The notes beneath the pieces were generated by a model that made no database searches, was not told the DNA's origin, and saw only the letters and a list, made by a program, of their open reading frames with translations. From JACQFK01 sp964619955 (GTDB lineage Bacteria > Planctomycetota > MHYJ01 > JACPRB01): 38,716 bases of DNA. Made by a program: the position numbers and the translations under genes. Shown here piece by piece: positions 7,670-14,955 of the stretch; the stretch's first letter is position 1, and every line of letters begins with the position of its first letter. Location: assembly GCA_964619955.1 (NCBI GenBank), contig CAZUJF010000047.1, positions 1-38,716 on the forward strand, in the 5' to 3' direction.

Positions 7670-8323
7670 ATGGGGGATGAGGTTGTGGAGAAGGATTATT
7701 ACGCCGAGCTGGAGCTGACGAAGTCCGCCACGAAGGACGAGATCGGGAAATCCTTCCGGCGGCTGGCGGCGAAGTACCATCCGGACCGGCACCCGGGCGA
7801 CAAGGCTGCCGAGGAGAAGTTCAAGCGGGTGGCGGAGGCGTACCAGGTGCTGAGCGATCCCAAGTCCCGGGAGGCCTACGACCGGGGCGGGGAGGAGCAG
7901 GTCCGGGTCGACACGGGATTCAAGGGCTTCGGGACGACGGAGGACATCCTCTCGCACTTTGCGGCGATGTTCCGGGGCGGGGGCTTTCAGCGGGGTCCGC
8001 GGGGGGCCTGGTCGGAGAGCTTCGAACTGGAGCCGGACTTCGCCGAGGCGGACATCGGACCCGCGGACACCGACTATCTGACGAAAGTCGACGTCTTCAC
8101 GGCGCTTCTGGGGGGCATGCTGGATCTGCAACTGGACGGGAGCCGGGTGGAGATGCGGATTCCGGCGGGCACGCAGCCGGGGCAGCTGTTCCGGCTCCGG
8201 GGGCAGGGTCGGCCGGACCGCCGGGGCCGGCGGGGCGACGCGCTGATCCGGGTGGAGGTCGAGATCCCCCGGACGCTGAGTCCCGCCCAGCGCCGCCACC
8301 TGGAGCAGGCCCGCCTCCCTTGA
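7670..8323 (+). CDS. Short DnaJ/CbpA-like co-chaperone
   Basis: Residues 7-72 form a J domain with the Hsp70-stimulating HPD motif at 37-39. A Gly/Phe-rich segment (FRGGGFQRGPRG) follows. Residues about 135-217 are one DnaJ C-terminal substrate-binding domain, with IPAGTQPGQLFRLRGQG. The zinc finger is absent, as in CbpA, but at 217 residues it has only one of the two C-terminal beta domains and no dimerisation tail. ATG 7670 is kept; a GTG at 7685 preceded by GATGAGG is an alternative that would trim five residues. A long bidirectional hairpin begins at its stop codon. Confidence 0.88.
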   Translation: MGDEVVEKDYYAELELTKSATKDEIGKSFRRLAAKYHPDRHPGDKAAEEKFKRVAEAYQVLSDPKSREAYDRGGEEQVRVDTGFKGFGTTEDILSHFAAMFRGGGFQRGPRGAWSESFELEPDFAEADIGPADTDYLTKVDVFTALLGGMLDLQLDGSRVEMRIPAGTQPGQLFRLRGQGRPDRRGRRGDALIRVEVEIPRTLSPAQRRHLEQARLP

Positions 8324-8388
8324 AAAAAAGCAGCCCGTCTGTTTTGTCGTGTCCCGGGACACGACAAAACAGACCGTCTACTTTTTTT
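8323..8388. terminator. Long bidirectional terminator hairpin
   Basis: A perfect inverted repeat with 17-base arms (8339-8355 and 8356-8372, centre TCCCGGGA) is flanked by seven A's (8323-8329) and seven T's (8382-8388). It therefore reads as an intrinsic terminator on both strands. It sits between two plus-strand genes; no promoter for the downstream protease is evident between the T-run and its start, so partial read-through is possible. Confidence 0.85.
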
Positions 8389-8405
8389 GATTCGGAGGAG
8401 GAAGG

Positions 8406-9230
<825 letters not shown>

Positions 9231-9235
9231 CCCCC

Positions 9236-9305
9236 AAAGCCAGACCAGACTGTCCGCTCTGGCTTCTTTCCCGGGAAGCCAGAGCGGACAGTCTGGTCTG
9301 GCTTT
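9236..9305. terminator. Perfect 31-base-arm hairpin between convergent genes
   Basis: Bases 9236-9266 and 9275-9305 are exact reverse complements around an 8-base loop. AAA at the left edge and TTTT at the right edge allow function on both strands. Each arm also contains its own smaller inverted repeat (AGCCAGA and TCTGGCT around 13 bases). It lies between htrA-like (ends 9230) and the beta-CASP gene (ends 9336). Confidence 0.85.
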
Positions 9306-9335
9306 TCCGGCAAACCCCCGCGAGGGGGCGCGGTT

Positions 9336-10694
9336 TCAGATTTCGGCGCTCTCTCCGAGCCCGGGCACGGAGGTCTTCGCGGCGGTGGAATTCCGGATCC
9401 AGCCCGCGAAGTTCTCGGCCTGGTCGGGCTCGCCGTGCACGACGAAGGCCTGGCGGAGGGTCTTCGCGTGGGCGTTGATGAAGCGCTCCAGCCCGGCACG
9501 GTCGGCGTGCGCCGAGAGGCCGTTCATCTTCAGGACCTCCGCGCGGAGCGTGAGCGGCCGCCCGTGCACGCGGATCTCCTGCTCCTTCTCGTGCCGGCCC
9601 TCGAGGATGCGCCGGCCCAGCGTGTGCTCGGCCTGGTAGCCCACGAAGAGGATCGCGTTCCGCGGGCTGGAGCCGTGGTGGTAGACGTGGTGCAGGATGC
9701 GGCCGTGCTCGCACATGCCGCTCGCCGCGATGATGATCGCGGGGCCGTCGAGATCGTTGAGCCTGCGCGACTCCTCGGGGGTCCGCACGTAGCGCAGCAT
9801 GCCGAAGCCGAAGGGGTCGCCCTGGTCCCAGGTGCCCGGCTCGTGGCAGTCGGGATGGCGGCGGTAGATCTCGGTCACGTTGTACGCCAGCGGGCTGTCG
9901 ACGTAGACGGGGAACTCGGGGATGCGCCCGCGCAGCTTCTTCAGGCGGTAGGTCAGGTGCTGCGTGCGGCCGACGGCGAACGCGGGCACGAGGATCTTGC
10001 CCTTGCGGCCGATGACGCGGTTGATCATGACCTCGAGGTCGCGCTCCTCGTCCTCCTCGGGCGGATGCTGCCGGTTGCCGTAGGTGGATTCGACGATGAT
10101 CGAATGCGCGCCCTCGAGCAGTTCCGGGCTGCGGAGGATGGGCAGCGAGGCGCGGCCGAGATCGCCGCTGAAGAGCAGGGTCTTGCCGTTCTCGCTGAGG
10201 CGGACCAGCGAGGAGCCGAGCATGTGGCCCGCGTCGTGGAAGCTGACCTTCAGGCCCGCGAGATCGAAGACCTTGTGGTAGGGGACCGGGCGGAGGAGTT
10301 TCGCGGTCGCCCGGGCGTCGTCGATGGTGTAGAGGGGCTCGCGGTGCGTCCCTTCGCGGCGGTTCACGTACTCGAGGTCGCGCTCCTGGATGAAGGCCGA
10401 GTCCTCGAGCATGACGGCGGCGAGGTCCGCGGTGGCGGGCGTCGCGTAGACCGGCCCCGTGAAGCCCGCGCGGACGAGGGCGGGCAGGGCGCCGGAGTGG
10501 TCGATGTGGGCGTGGGAGAGGACGACGGCGTCGACGGATTTCGGGTCGAAGCCGAAGCTGCGGTTGCGCTGGAAGCTTTCCGCGCGCGGGCCCTGGTAGA
10601 GGCCGCAGTCGAGGAGGATGCGGCCGTCGGCGGTGTCGAGCAGGTGGCGGCTGCCCGTCACGCTGCGGGCCGCGCCGTGGAATCGGAGCTTCAT
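9336..10694 (-). CDS. Metallo-beta-lactamase/beta-CASP ribonuclease (CPSF-like)
   Basis: Members of this family cleave RNA at a two-zinc centre (family knowledge). The 452-residue protein has the zinc motif HAHIDH at residues 61-66, DAGHMLGSS further on, a beta-CASP insert containing ASGMCEHGRILHH, and a C-terminal RMMBL segment with NGLSAHADRAGL. There is no KH domain, so it is of the bacterial short type rather than archaeal CPSF1. The ATG at 10694 is preceded by MBL-start residues MKLRFHGAARSVTGS, a typical N-terminus. Its -10 TATAAT lies 11 bases upstream, with no Shine-Dalgarno sequence. Target RNAs cannot be inferred. Confidence 0.92.
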   Translation of the reverse strand: MKLRFHGAARSVTGSRHLLDTADGRILLDCGLYQGPRAESFQRNRSFGFDPKSVDAVVLSHAHIDHSGALPALVRAGFTGPVYATPATADLAAVMLEDSAFIQERDLEYVNRREGTHREPLYTIDDARATAKLLRPVPYHKVFDLAGLKVSFHDAGHMLGSSLVRLSENGKTLLFSGDLGRASLPILRSPELLEGAHSIIVESTYGNRQHPPEEDEERDLEVMINRVIGRKGKILVPAFAVGRTQHLTYRLKKLRGRIPEFPVYVDSPLAYNVTEIYRRHPDCHEPGTWDQGDPFGFGMLRYVRTPEESRRLNDLDGPAIIIAASGMCEHGRILHHVYHHGSSPRNAILFVGYQAEHTLGRRILEGRHEKEQEIRVHGRPLTLRAEVLKMNGLSAHADRAGLERFINAHAKTLRQAFVVHGEPDQAENFAGWIRNSTAAKTSVPGLGESAEI

Positions 10695-10704
10695 CGGTTG
10701 TGGG

Positions 10705-10728
10705 GATTATACCCGCGGGGGTATAATC
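10705..10728. promoter_or_regulatory. Symmetric divergent promoter, leaderless on both sides
   Basis: Perfect 10-base arms GATTATACCC (10705-10714) and GGGTATAATC (10719-10728) flank GCGG. Each arm contains a consensus TATAAT, one per strand (minus 10711-10706, plus 10722-10727). A -35-like TTGTGG (10698-10703) lies 18 bases before the plus -10. The plus GTG is 8 bases after its -10 and the minus ATG 11 bases after its own, so both transcripts should start at or within a few bases of the start codon. Confidence 0.65.
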
Positions 10729-10735
10729 ACGGGTC

Positions 10736-11026
10736 GTGCGGGCGTTTGTGGCGCGGATTACCGAAAGCGATCCGTTTCTGCGGCGCATCCACGTGGTGGG
10801 GGAGCAGCACCCGGGGGAGCTGCAGGAGCGGGGCTACGTGCGTCTGGGCGGGGAGTGGGTCCTCGAGGTCCGGCGGCCGGCGGGGGGAAAAGACGCCGAC
10901 CCCTTCATCGACGAATTCCGGACGTTGAAGCATCTGGGGTATGGATTCGCCGAGGGCGGGGAATGGTCGCCCGCGGAACTCGCCCGGCGCTTTGCGGACA
11001 AGGGCCTATTGAACGGAGACCTCTGA
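10736..11026 (+). CDS. Unrecognised 96-residue protein
   Basis: I do not recognise it. It is an acidic, soluble-looking protein with no signal or membrane segment and no Cys pairs. It has a beta-like start (VARITESDPFLRRIHVVGEQ) and a helical C-terminal half that ends ELARRFADKGLLNGDL. It is believed real because it starts with GTG 8 bases after a consensus TATAAT, has neighbour-like codon use, and its stop overlaps the next ATG by one base. It is the first gene of an apparent three-gene operon with a crotonase and a membrane protein. The start lacks a Shine-Dalgarno sequence, in keeping with leaderless translation. Confidence 0.75.
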   Translation: MRAFVARITESDPFLRRIHVVGEQHPGELQERGYVRLGGEWVLEVRRPAGGKDADPFIDEFRTLKHLGYGFAEGGEWSPAELARRFADKGLLNGDL

Positions 11027-11808
11027 TGGGTTCGATCAAGGTGCAGGTGGCCCTCGGGGGGCTTCTCGCGAAAATCAGCCTGAACCGCCCCGACAAGATG
11101 AACGCGTTCGACCGGGACATGCTGCGCGAGCTCGGGGACATCGTGCGCGGCGTGACCGAGTCGGCGAAGTGCCGCGTGGTCGTGATCACGGGCGAGGGGA
11201 AGGGCTTCTGCGCCGGGGCGGACCTGGCGGCGAAGACGGGCACCGATTCGCACTCCAACTACCTGGGCACGCTCGCGAAGTCCTTCCACAACGTGCTCGA
11301 GACGCTGGCGCAGTCGCCCGCCGTGGTGGTGACGCTCGTCAACGGCCCGGCCGCGGGCGGCGGCCTGGCGCTGGCGCTGGCGGGCGACCTGCGCTGGGCG
11401 ACGGCCGAGGCGACGTTCCGCCTGGGCTACGGGCGGGTCGGGCTCACGCCGGACGGCGGCCTCTCGTGGCGCCTGCCGCGCCTCATCGGGATGACGCAGG
11501 CGCAGCGCATGTTCTTCGAGGACCCGGACATCGACGCGGACGAGGCGCACGCGCTGGGGCTCGTCCACAAGGTCGTCGCGCCCTCGGATCTCGTGAAGGA
11601 GTTCGAGGGGCTCATCGAGCGCACGAAGCTCCAGTGGCGCGGGCTCTTCCAGAAGAACCGCCAGCTGCTGCTCGAGGGGCAGAACCGCTCGCTCGCCCAG
11701 ACCTACGAGGCGGAGGCGCTGCAGTTGAAGACCTGCGTCAGCCTGCCGGACGGCCAGGAGGGCATCGCGGCGTTCCTCGCGAAACGCCCGCCCAAATTCA
11801 GCTCATGA
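11026..11808 (+). CDS. Enoyl-CoA hydratase/isomerase (crotonase) family protein
   Basis: The 260-residue protein has the crotonase fold: LNRPDKMNAFD near the N-terminus, ITGEGKGFCAGADL (about 52-65) forming the first oxyanion loop, and NGPAAGGGLALALAGDLRWA (about 105-124) the second. GRVGLTPDGGLSWRLPRLIG follows, where an Asp sits in PDGG as in PaaG-type isomerases rather than the Glu of classical hydratases. This favours an isomerase role, though that is only an inference. Its ATG overlaps the upstream stop by one base, and the downstream gene overlaps its stop by four (ATGA). gcdH at 1681 makes crotonyl-CoA, but the two genes are 8 kb apart. Confidence 0.88.
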   Translation: MGSIKVQVALGGLLAKISLNRPDKMNAFDRDMLRELGDIVRGVTESAKCRVVVITGEGKGFCAGADLAAKTGTDSHSNYLGTLAKSFHNVLETLAQSPAVVVTLVNGPAAGGGLALALAGDLRWATAEATFRLGYGRVGLTPDGGLSWRLPRLIGMTQAQRMFFEDPDIDADEAHALGLVHKVVAPSDLVKEFEGLIERTKLQWRGLFQKNRQLLLEGQNRSLAQTYEAEALQLKTCVSLPDGQEGIAAFLAKRPPKFSS

Positions 11809-12551
11809 ACACGGACCCCCTGAAGAAGCTCGCCGACGGCCTCGGGCTGGAGACGGACCTCTGGTGGCTGGCCATGATGATGGCCGGGCTGCTGGCGACG
11901 TTTCTCGCCGCCTTCGCGTATCCGGGCGCGGCGCAGTTCTGGGTCTGGTTCACCGTCGTGCTGCGGCTGTCCATGGCGGTCGGGATTTCGCAGCAGCCCT
12001 GGGGCGGGGTCTTCGGCCAGCTGCTCCCGTTCGGCCTGGCGGTGGGCGCCTTCTCGATCTTCGGGGATTTCCTCCTGGTCAACTGGCACGAGCGCGGCCA
12101 GCGCGTCTACCCGGAGGGGACGGGCGTCCTGCTCGCCTCGCCGCTCTACGTGCCGCTCTTCTGGGCCTGCCTGGTCGTCGAGTACGGGTATGCGATCCTG
12201 CGCCTCTGGGGGCTGCTGGAGAAGAAGCTGGGCGGGGAGACGGGCACGTACGTGGCCATGCTCCTGGGCGGGGTCCTGGTCGCGCTCTGGACGGCCTGCA
12301 CGGATTTCTGGGCGGTGAAGGCGGGCTGGTGGACCTACAAGCCGGGCGTGCGCGAGATCAAGGAGAGCTGCGCGCTCTACGTCGTGATCGGCCAGTTCCT
12401 GATCTTCGTGCCGTTCCTGCACCTCTTCGGGCGCTTCCTCGCCTGTCCCGGCACGCGGCTCTACTCCGCCGTGCGCCACGGCGCGATCTACGGGCTCGTC
12501 ATCTTCCTCGGCTACATCGCCGGCCACGCGCTCGTCGAGCGCCGGCTCTGA
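11805..12551 (+). CDS. Multi-pass membrane protein of unknown function
   Basis: The 248-residue protein has about seven hydrophobic segments, roughly at residues 22-40, 45-62, 68-90, 105-130, 148-165, 195-212 and 228-243. Conserved-looking polar positions include WWTYKPG near 175 and WHERGQRVYPEG near 95. I cannot name the family; a distant resemblance to carotenoid-hydratase-like or DUF6989-like membrane proteins is a guess. It overlaps the crotonase stop codon by four bases, so it is translationally coupled. It lacks transporter signatures. A GC-rich hairpin follows. Confidence 0.8.
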   Translation: MNTDPLKKLADGLGLETDLWWLAMMMAGLLATFLAAFAYPGAAQFWVWFTVVLRLSMAVGISQQPWGGVFGQLLPFGLAVGAFSIFGDFLLVNWHERGQRVYPEGTGVLLASPLYVPLFWACLVVEYGYAILRLWGLLEKKLGGETGTYVAMLLGGVLVALWTACTDFWAVKAGWWTYKPGVREIKESCALYVVIGQFLIFVPFLHLFGRFLACPGTRLYSAVRHGAIYGLVIFLGYIAGHALVERRL

Positions 12552-12554
12552 CCC

Positions 12555-12574
12555 GGGCGGCCCGCAGGCCGTCC
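12555..12574. terminator. Possible terminator hairpin between convergent genes
   Basis: GGGCGGCC (12555-12562) and GGCCGTCC (12567-12574) pair with one mismatch around CGCA. It occupies the whole 24-base gap between two convergent stop codons. No T-run is present. Confidence 0.4.
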
Positions 12575-12575
12575 G

Positions 12576-13781
12576 TCAGCGGGGCTTCTTCGTCGGATCC
12601 TCGCTCGCGACGAGGGGCCGCGTCGCCCGCTTCAGGAAGAGGATCGCGTAGCAGGTGTCCCAGGCGGGCAGGTGGTGCATGTACGCGTCCCCCACGGTCC
12701 AGACGCCGTCCGGCCGCTGGGCGGGGAGCAGGACCTTGACGCCCTCCGCGTACCAGTCGCGGTTGCCGATCTGGGGCAGGTCCAGGAGCATGCCGCTGCG
12801 CTCCAGCGCATAGAGGTAGTAGTAATAGAAGGTCTTGGTGTCGGTCCCGTGCTGGCAGGGGCCGAGGTTGTCGGTCACGGAGAAATTCGCGCCCATCCAG
12901 GCCAGCCCGTCCTTCAGCGCGGCGTTCTTCTTCCAGTCCGCGCCCAGGAGGTGGTCGTAGATGGCGAGGCTGCCGACGGCGCCCGCGGTCATGGAACCGT
13001 ACGCGGGATGGTCGGCGCCCTGATCGTAGCACCAGCCCCGCGGGGTGCCGCCCGTCGACCCGGAGGCCACGCCCTTGGCGGCCGACTTCGGGTCGTCCTT
13101 GTGCTGCGAGGCCTCCAGGCCCTGCTTGGCGAGCCGGAAGAGTCCCTTGGGGATGACGATGCCCGCGTCGTGGCAGGCGCGCAGTCCGAGCGCGGCGTAT
13201 TGCGAATTGGAGTTGTCCCCCTCCGCCGGACCCGTGCGCGTCTGGCGGACGTTGATCTTCCGCGTCACCTTCGGCTTCTCTTTCTTCTCGCCCGCGCCGA
13301 ACTCCCGGACGCCGCCCGCGCTGGCGACGTCCTTGGACCCCGACGTCGTCGGCGTTTCCCCCACGGCGGTGGTGGGGGTTCCGTAGGCCCACTGGCCGTT
13401 CAGACACTGGTTGTCGACGAGGAACTGGCCGCACTGCGCGATGCGTCCCTGGTACTTTACGCGGTCGATCTCCTCCAGGATCATGGCCTGGAGGGCGACC
13501 TTGTAGGTGCGTTCGAGGGGGACCTCGAGGACGTACTTGAGGAGTTCCTGGAAGCGGCCGTCGGAGGGGGAGACGCCCGCCTTGACGAAGGTCCAGAGGA
13601 TGAGTTCGTCGGAGCCCATCGTCGGATCATCGACTTTTTTCGGCGAGCCCGCGGTCTTCAGGTAGGCGATGCCGCGGTCGATGGCGGCATCGATCGCCTT
13701 CTGATCCTGGGCCGCCGCCGGGCTCCCGGCCGCGAGGATCAGGAGGAGGGCCAGGGCTGCGCTAAGCTGCTTCATTCGCAT
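12576..13781 (-). CDS. Exported alpha/alpha-toroid (prenyltransferase/squalene-oxidase repeat) protein
   Basis: The 401-residue protein has a clear signal peptide (MRMKQLSAALALLLILAAGS..AAAQ). Repeats of the type AIDRGIAYLKT, RLAKQGLEASQ, LKDGLAWMGANF and YAEGVKVLLPAQRPDGVW match the squalene-oxidase/prenyltransferase toroid. The catalytic DxDD of squalene cyclases is absent, so this is probably a binding or structural toroid like those common in planctomycetes. A low-complexity insertion rich in Thr, Ser and Lys lies around residues 138-190. ATG 13781 follows -10-like TAAACT by only six bases with no Shine-Dalgarno sequence; ATG 13775 is an alternative. Substrate unknown. Confidence 0.85.
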   Translation of the reverse strand: MRMKQLSAALALLLILAAGSPAAAQDQKAIDAAIDRGIAYLKTAGSPKKVDDPTMGSDELILWTFVKAGVSPSDGRFQELLKYVLEVPLERTYKVALQAMILEEIDRVKYQGRIAQCGQFLVDNQCLNGQWAYGTPTTAVGETPTTSGSKDVASAGGVREFGAGEKKEKPKVTRKINVRQTRTGPAEGDNSNSQYAALGLRACHDAGIVIPKGLFRLAKQGLEASQHKDDPKSAAKGVASGSTGGTPRGWCYDQGADHPAYGSMTAGAVGSLAIYDHLLGADWKKNAALKDGLAWMGANFSVTDNLGPCQHGTDTKTFYYYYLYALERSGMLLDLPQIGNRDWYAEGVKVLLPAQRPDGVWTVGDAYMHHLPAWDTCYAILFLKRATRPLVASEDPTKKPR

Positions 13782-13787
13782 TAGCTT

Positions 13788-13793
13788 AGTTTA
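13788..13793 (-). promoter_or_regulatory. -10 element of the toroid protein gene
   Basis: Minus-strand TAAACT lies six bases before ATG 13781, so a leaderless transcript is expected. The inverted repeat CTAAGCT / AGCTTAG (about 13762-13788) spans the start codon region and could affect translation. The -35 is weak. Confidence 0.4.
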
Positions 13794-13829
13794 CCCGATA
13801 GGGCGGGGAAAGAGCATCTTCATCCCACC

Positions 13830-13889
13830 TTGAAACCCCGCGGATCCAAGGTATACTCCGTGTATCTGGAGAGTACCGTATATACGGAG
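13830..13889 (+). promoter_or_regulatory. Promoter and operator-like repeats of the HTH regulator gene
   Basis: TTGAAA (13830-13835) and TATACT (13852-13857) are 16 bases apart. An inverted repeat CTCCGTGTAT (13856-13865) and ATATACGGAG (13880-13889) matches at nine of ten positions and covers the predicted start site. A perfect 12-base palindrome CCGTATATACGG (13876-13887) overlaps the right arm. The arrangement fits autorepression by the HTH protein encoded just downstream. Confidence 0.6.
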
Positions 13890-13895
13890 ATATCC

Positions 13896-14339
13896 ATGGA
13901 AGCCAAAGCCACAGCCCTGACGTGCTACGCAAGGCTTTCGAACCTCCTTTCGGAACGGGGCATGACGGTGGCGGATCTCAACCGTTCGCTTGCCCGGAGA
14001 GGAACGCAGGTCAATCTGAAGACCCTGTACCGTCTGACGGACCCCACGGCGCCGATCGAGCGCCTGGACATGGTCGTTGCAGGTGAGATCTGCAAGGTCC
14101 TGGACATCGATCTCTCGCTCCTGGTGTCCTTCGAAGCGGGCCGGCGGGATGCCGGCCTTCAAAGGCTTTCCTCCTCGCGGCAGCACCGGCTGGACGAACT
14201 GCTCGGTCGGCAGTCGTCCGGGCGGCTCAGTGCTCCCGAGCAGAAGGAACTTTCCGGGTTGGTTCGCGAAGCCGAAGCTCTGACGCTCCGCAACGCCCGG
14301 ACCCTTGCCCGCTACAGGCAGGCGGCCGTCCGGACCTAG
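13896..14339 (+). CDS. Small HTH (XRE-like) regulator
   Basis: The 147-residue protein has a Cro/CI-like helix-turn-helix at about residues 10-80: a helix LSNLLSERGM, then TVADLNRSLARRG, then the probable recognition helix VNLKTLYRLTD, and a helix around MVVAGEICKVLDIDLSLLV. The C-terminal half (85-147) is charged and helical with no recognised domain. ATG 13896 is chosen over the upstream in-frame start at 13830 because the latter would lie in the -35 box. The HNH gene begins 27 bases downstream, so they form an operon. It probably controls this operon (inference from the repeats upstream). GC is lower than in housekeeping neighbours. Confidence 0.78.
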   Translation: MEAKATALTCYARLSNLLSERGMTVADLNRSLARRGTQVNLKTLYRLTDPTAPIERLDMVVAGEICKVLDIDLSLLVSFEAGRRDAGLQRLSSSRQHRLDELLGRQSSGRLSAPEQKELSGLVREAEALTLRNARTLARYRQAAVRT

Positions 14340-14366
14340 ACGCATTGCAAGCGACAAGGAGTGACG

Positions 14367-14780
14367 GTGGCGCCGAATAGGGACCTCATCCGGGCTCGCG
14401 CAGGCGCAAGGTGCGAATACTGTCGTCTCCCGGAGGCCCTGTCGGGAGCGATCTTCCACATCGAGCACATCAAGCCCACTTCAAAAGGGGGGAAGGGGGG
14501 TGCGTCCAACTGCGCGCTCGCCTGTCCGCGCTGCAATGAGCGGAAGGGGGCTCAGGTGAGGGTGCGGGATCCCAAGACCGGCGTTCCTGCCGCCCTGTTC
14601 CATCCCCGGAGGGAGGCTTGGGACCGGCACTTCCGTTGGAGTGCGGATCGGCTTCGCATCGAGGGACGCACTGCGACGGGGCGGGTGACCGTATCGGCGT
14701 TGGACCTCAATGCGCTCGTGCGTCAAGAACTCCGCCTGATCTGGCGGGACCGTCTTTCGGATCTCTTTCCGTTCAAGTAG
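14367..14780 (+). CDS. HNH endonuclease with zinc-ribbon cysteines
   Basis: The 137-residue protein has CEYC at 16-19, the HNH core HIEHIKP at 31-37 (His-His), Asn48 in SNCALACPRCNERKG, and CPRC at 53-56. That is a four-Cys zinc-stabilised HNH nuclease of the 5-methylcytosine-restriction/group-II-intron type. The C-terminal part (about 75-137) has no named domain. GTG at 14367 is preferred because AAGGAG (14355-14360) is six bases upstream; GTG at 14361 would leave no spacing. It shares a transcript with the HTH regulator. Such stand-alone pairs occur in mobile or defence contexts, but nothing here proves that. The following 175 bases (14781-14955) show no gene or structure. Confidence 0.85.
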   Translation: MAPNRDLIRARAGARCEYCRLPEALSGAIFHIEHIKPTSKGGKGGASNCALACPRCNERKGAQVRVRDPKTGVPAALFHPRREAWDRHFRWSADRLRIEGRTATGRVTVSALDLNALVRQELRLIWRDRLSDLFPFK

Positions 14781-14955
14781 TGAACGGTGTCACCCAATAG
14801 AAATGGTTGCGTCATGCGGTTCGGCCTTTAGTTGGTGCTGGCCGAAGCTCCAAGCCGCCGCCTTCAGGCCGCGGTGGTTCACTCGGGTTCAAGTGTGGCC
14901 GGGGCGTTCGATACACAGGGCAAGCATATGGTCTGGTGAGTGCATCCCGATCCAG

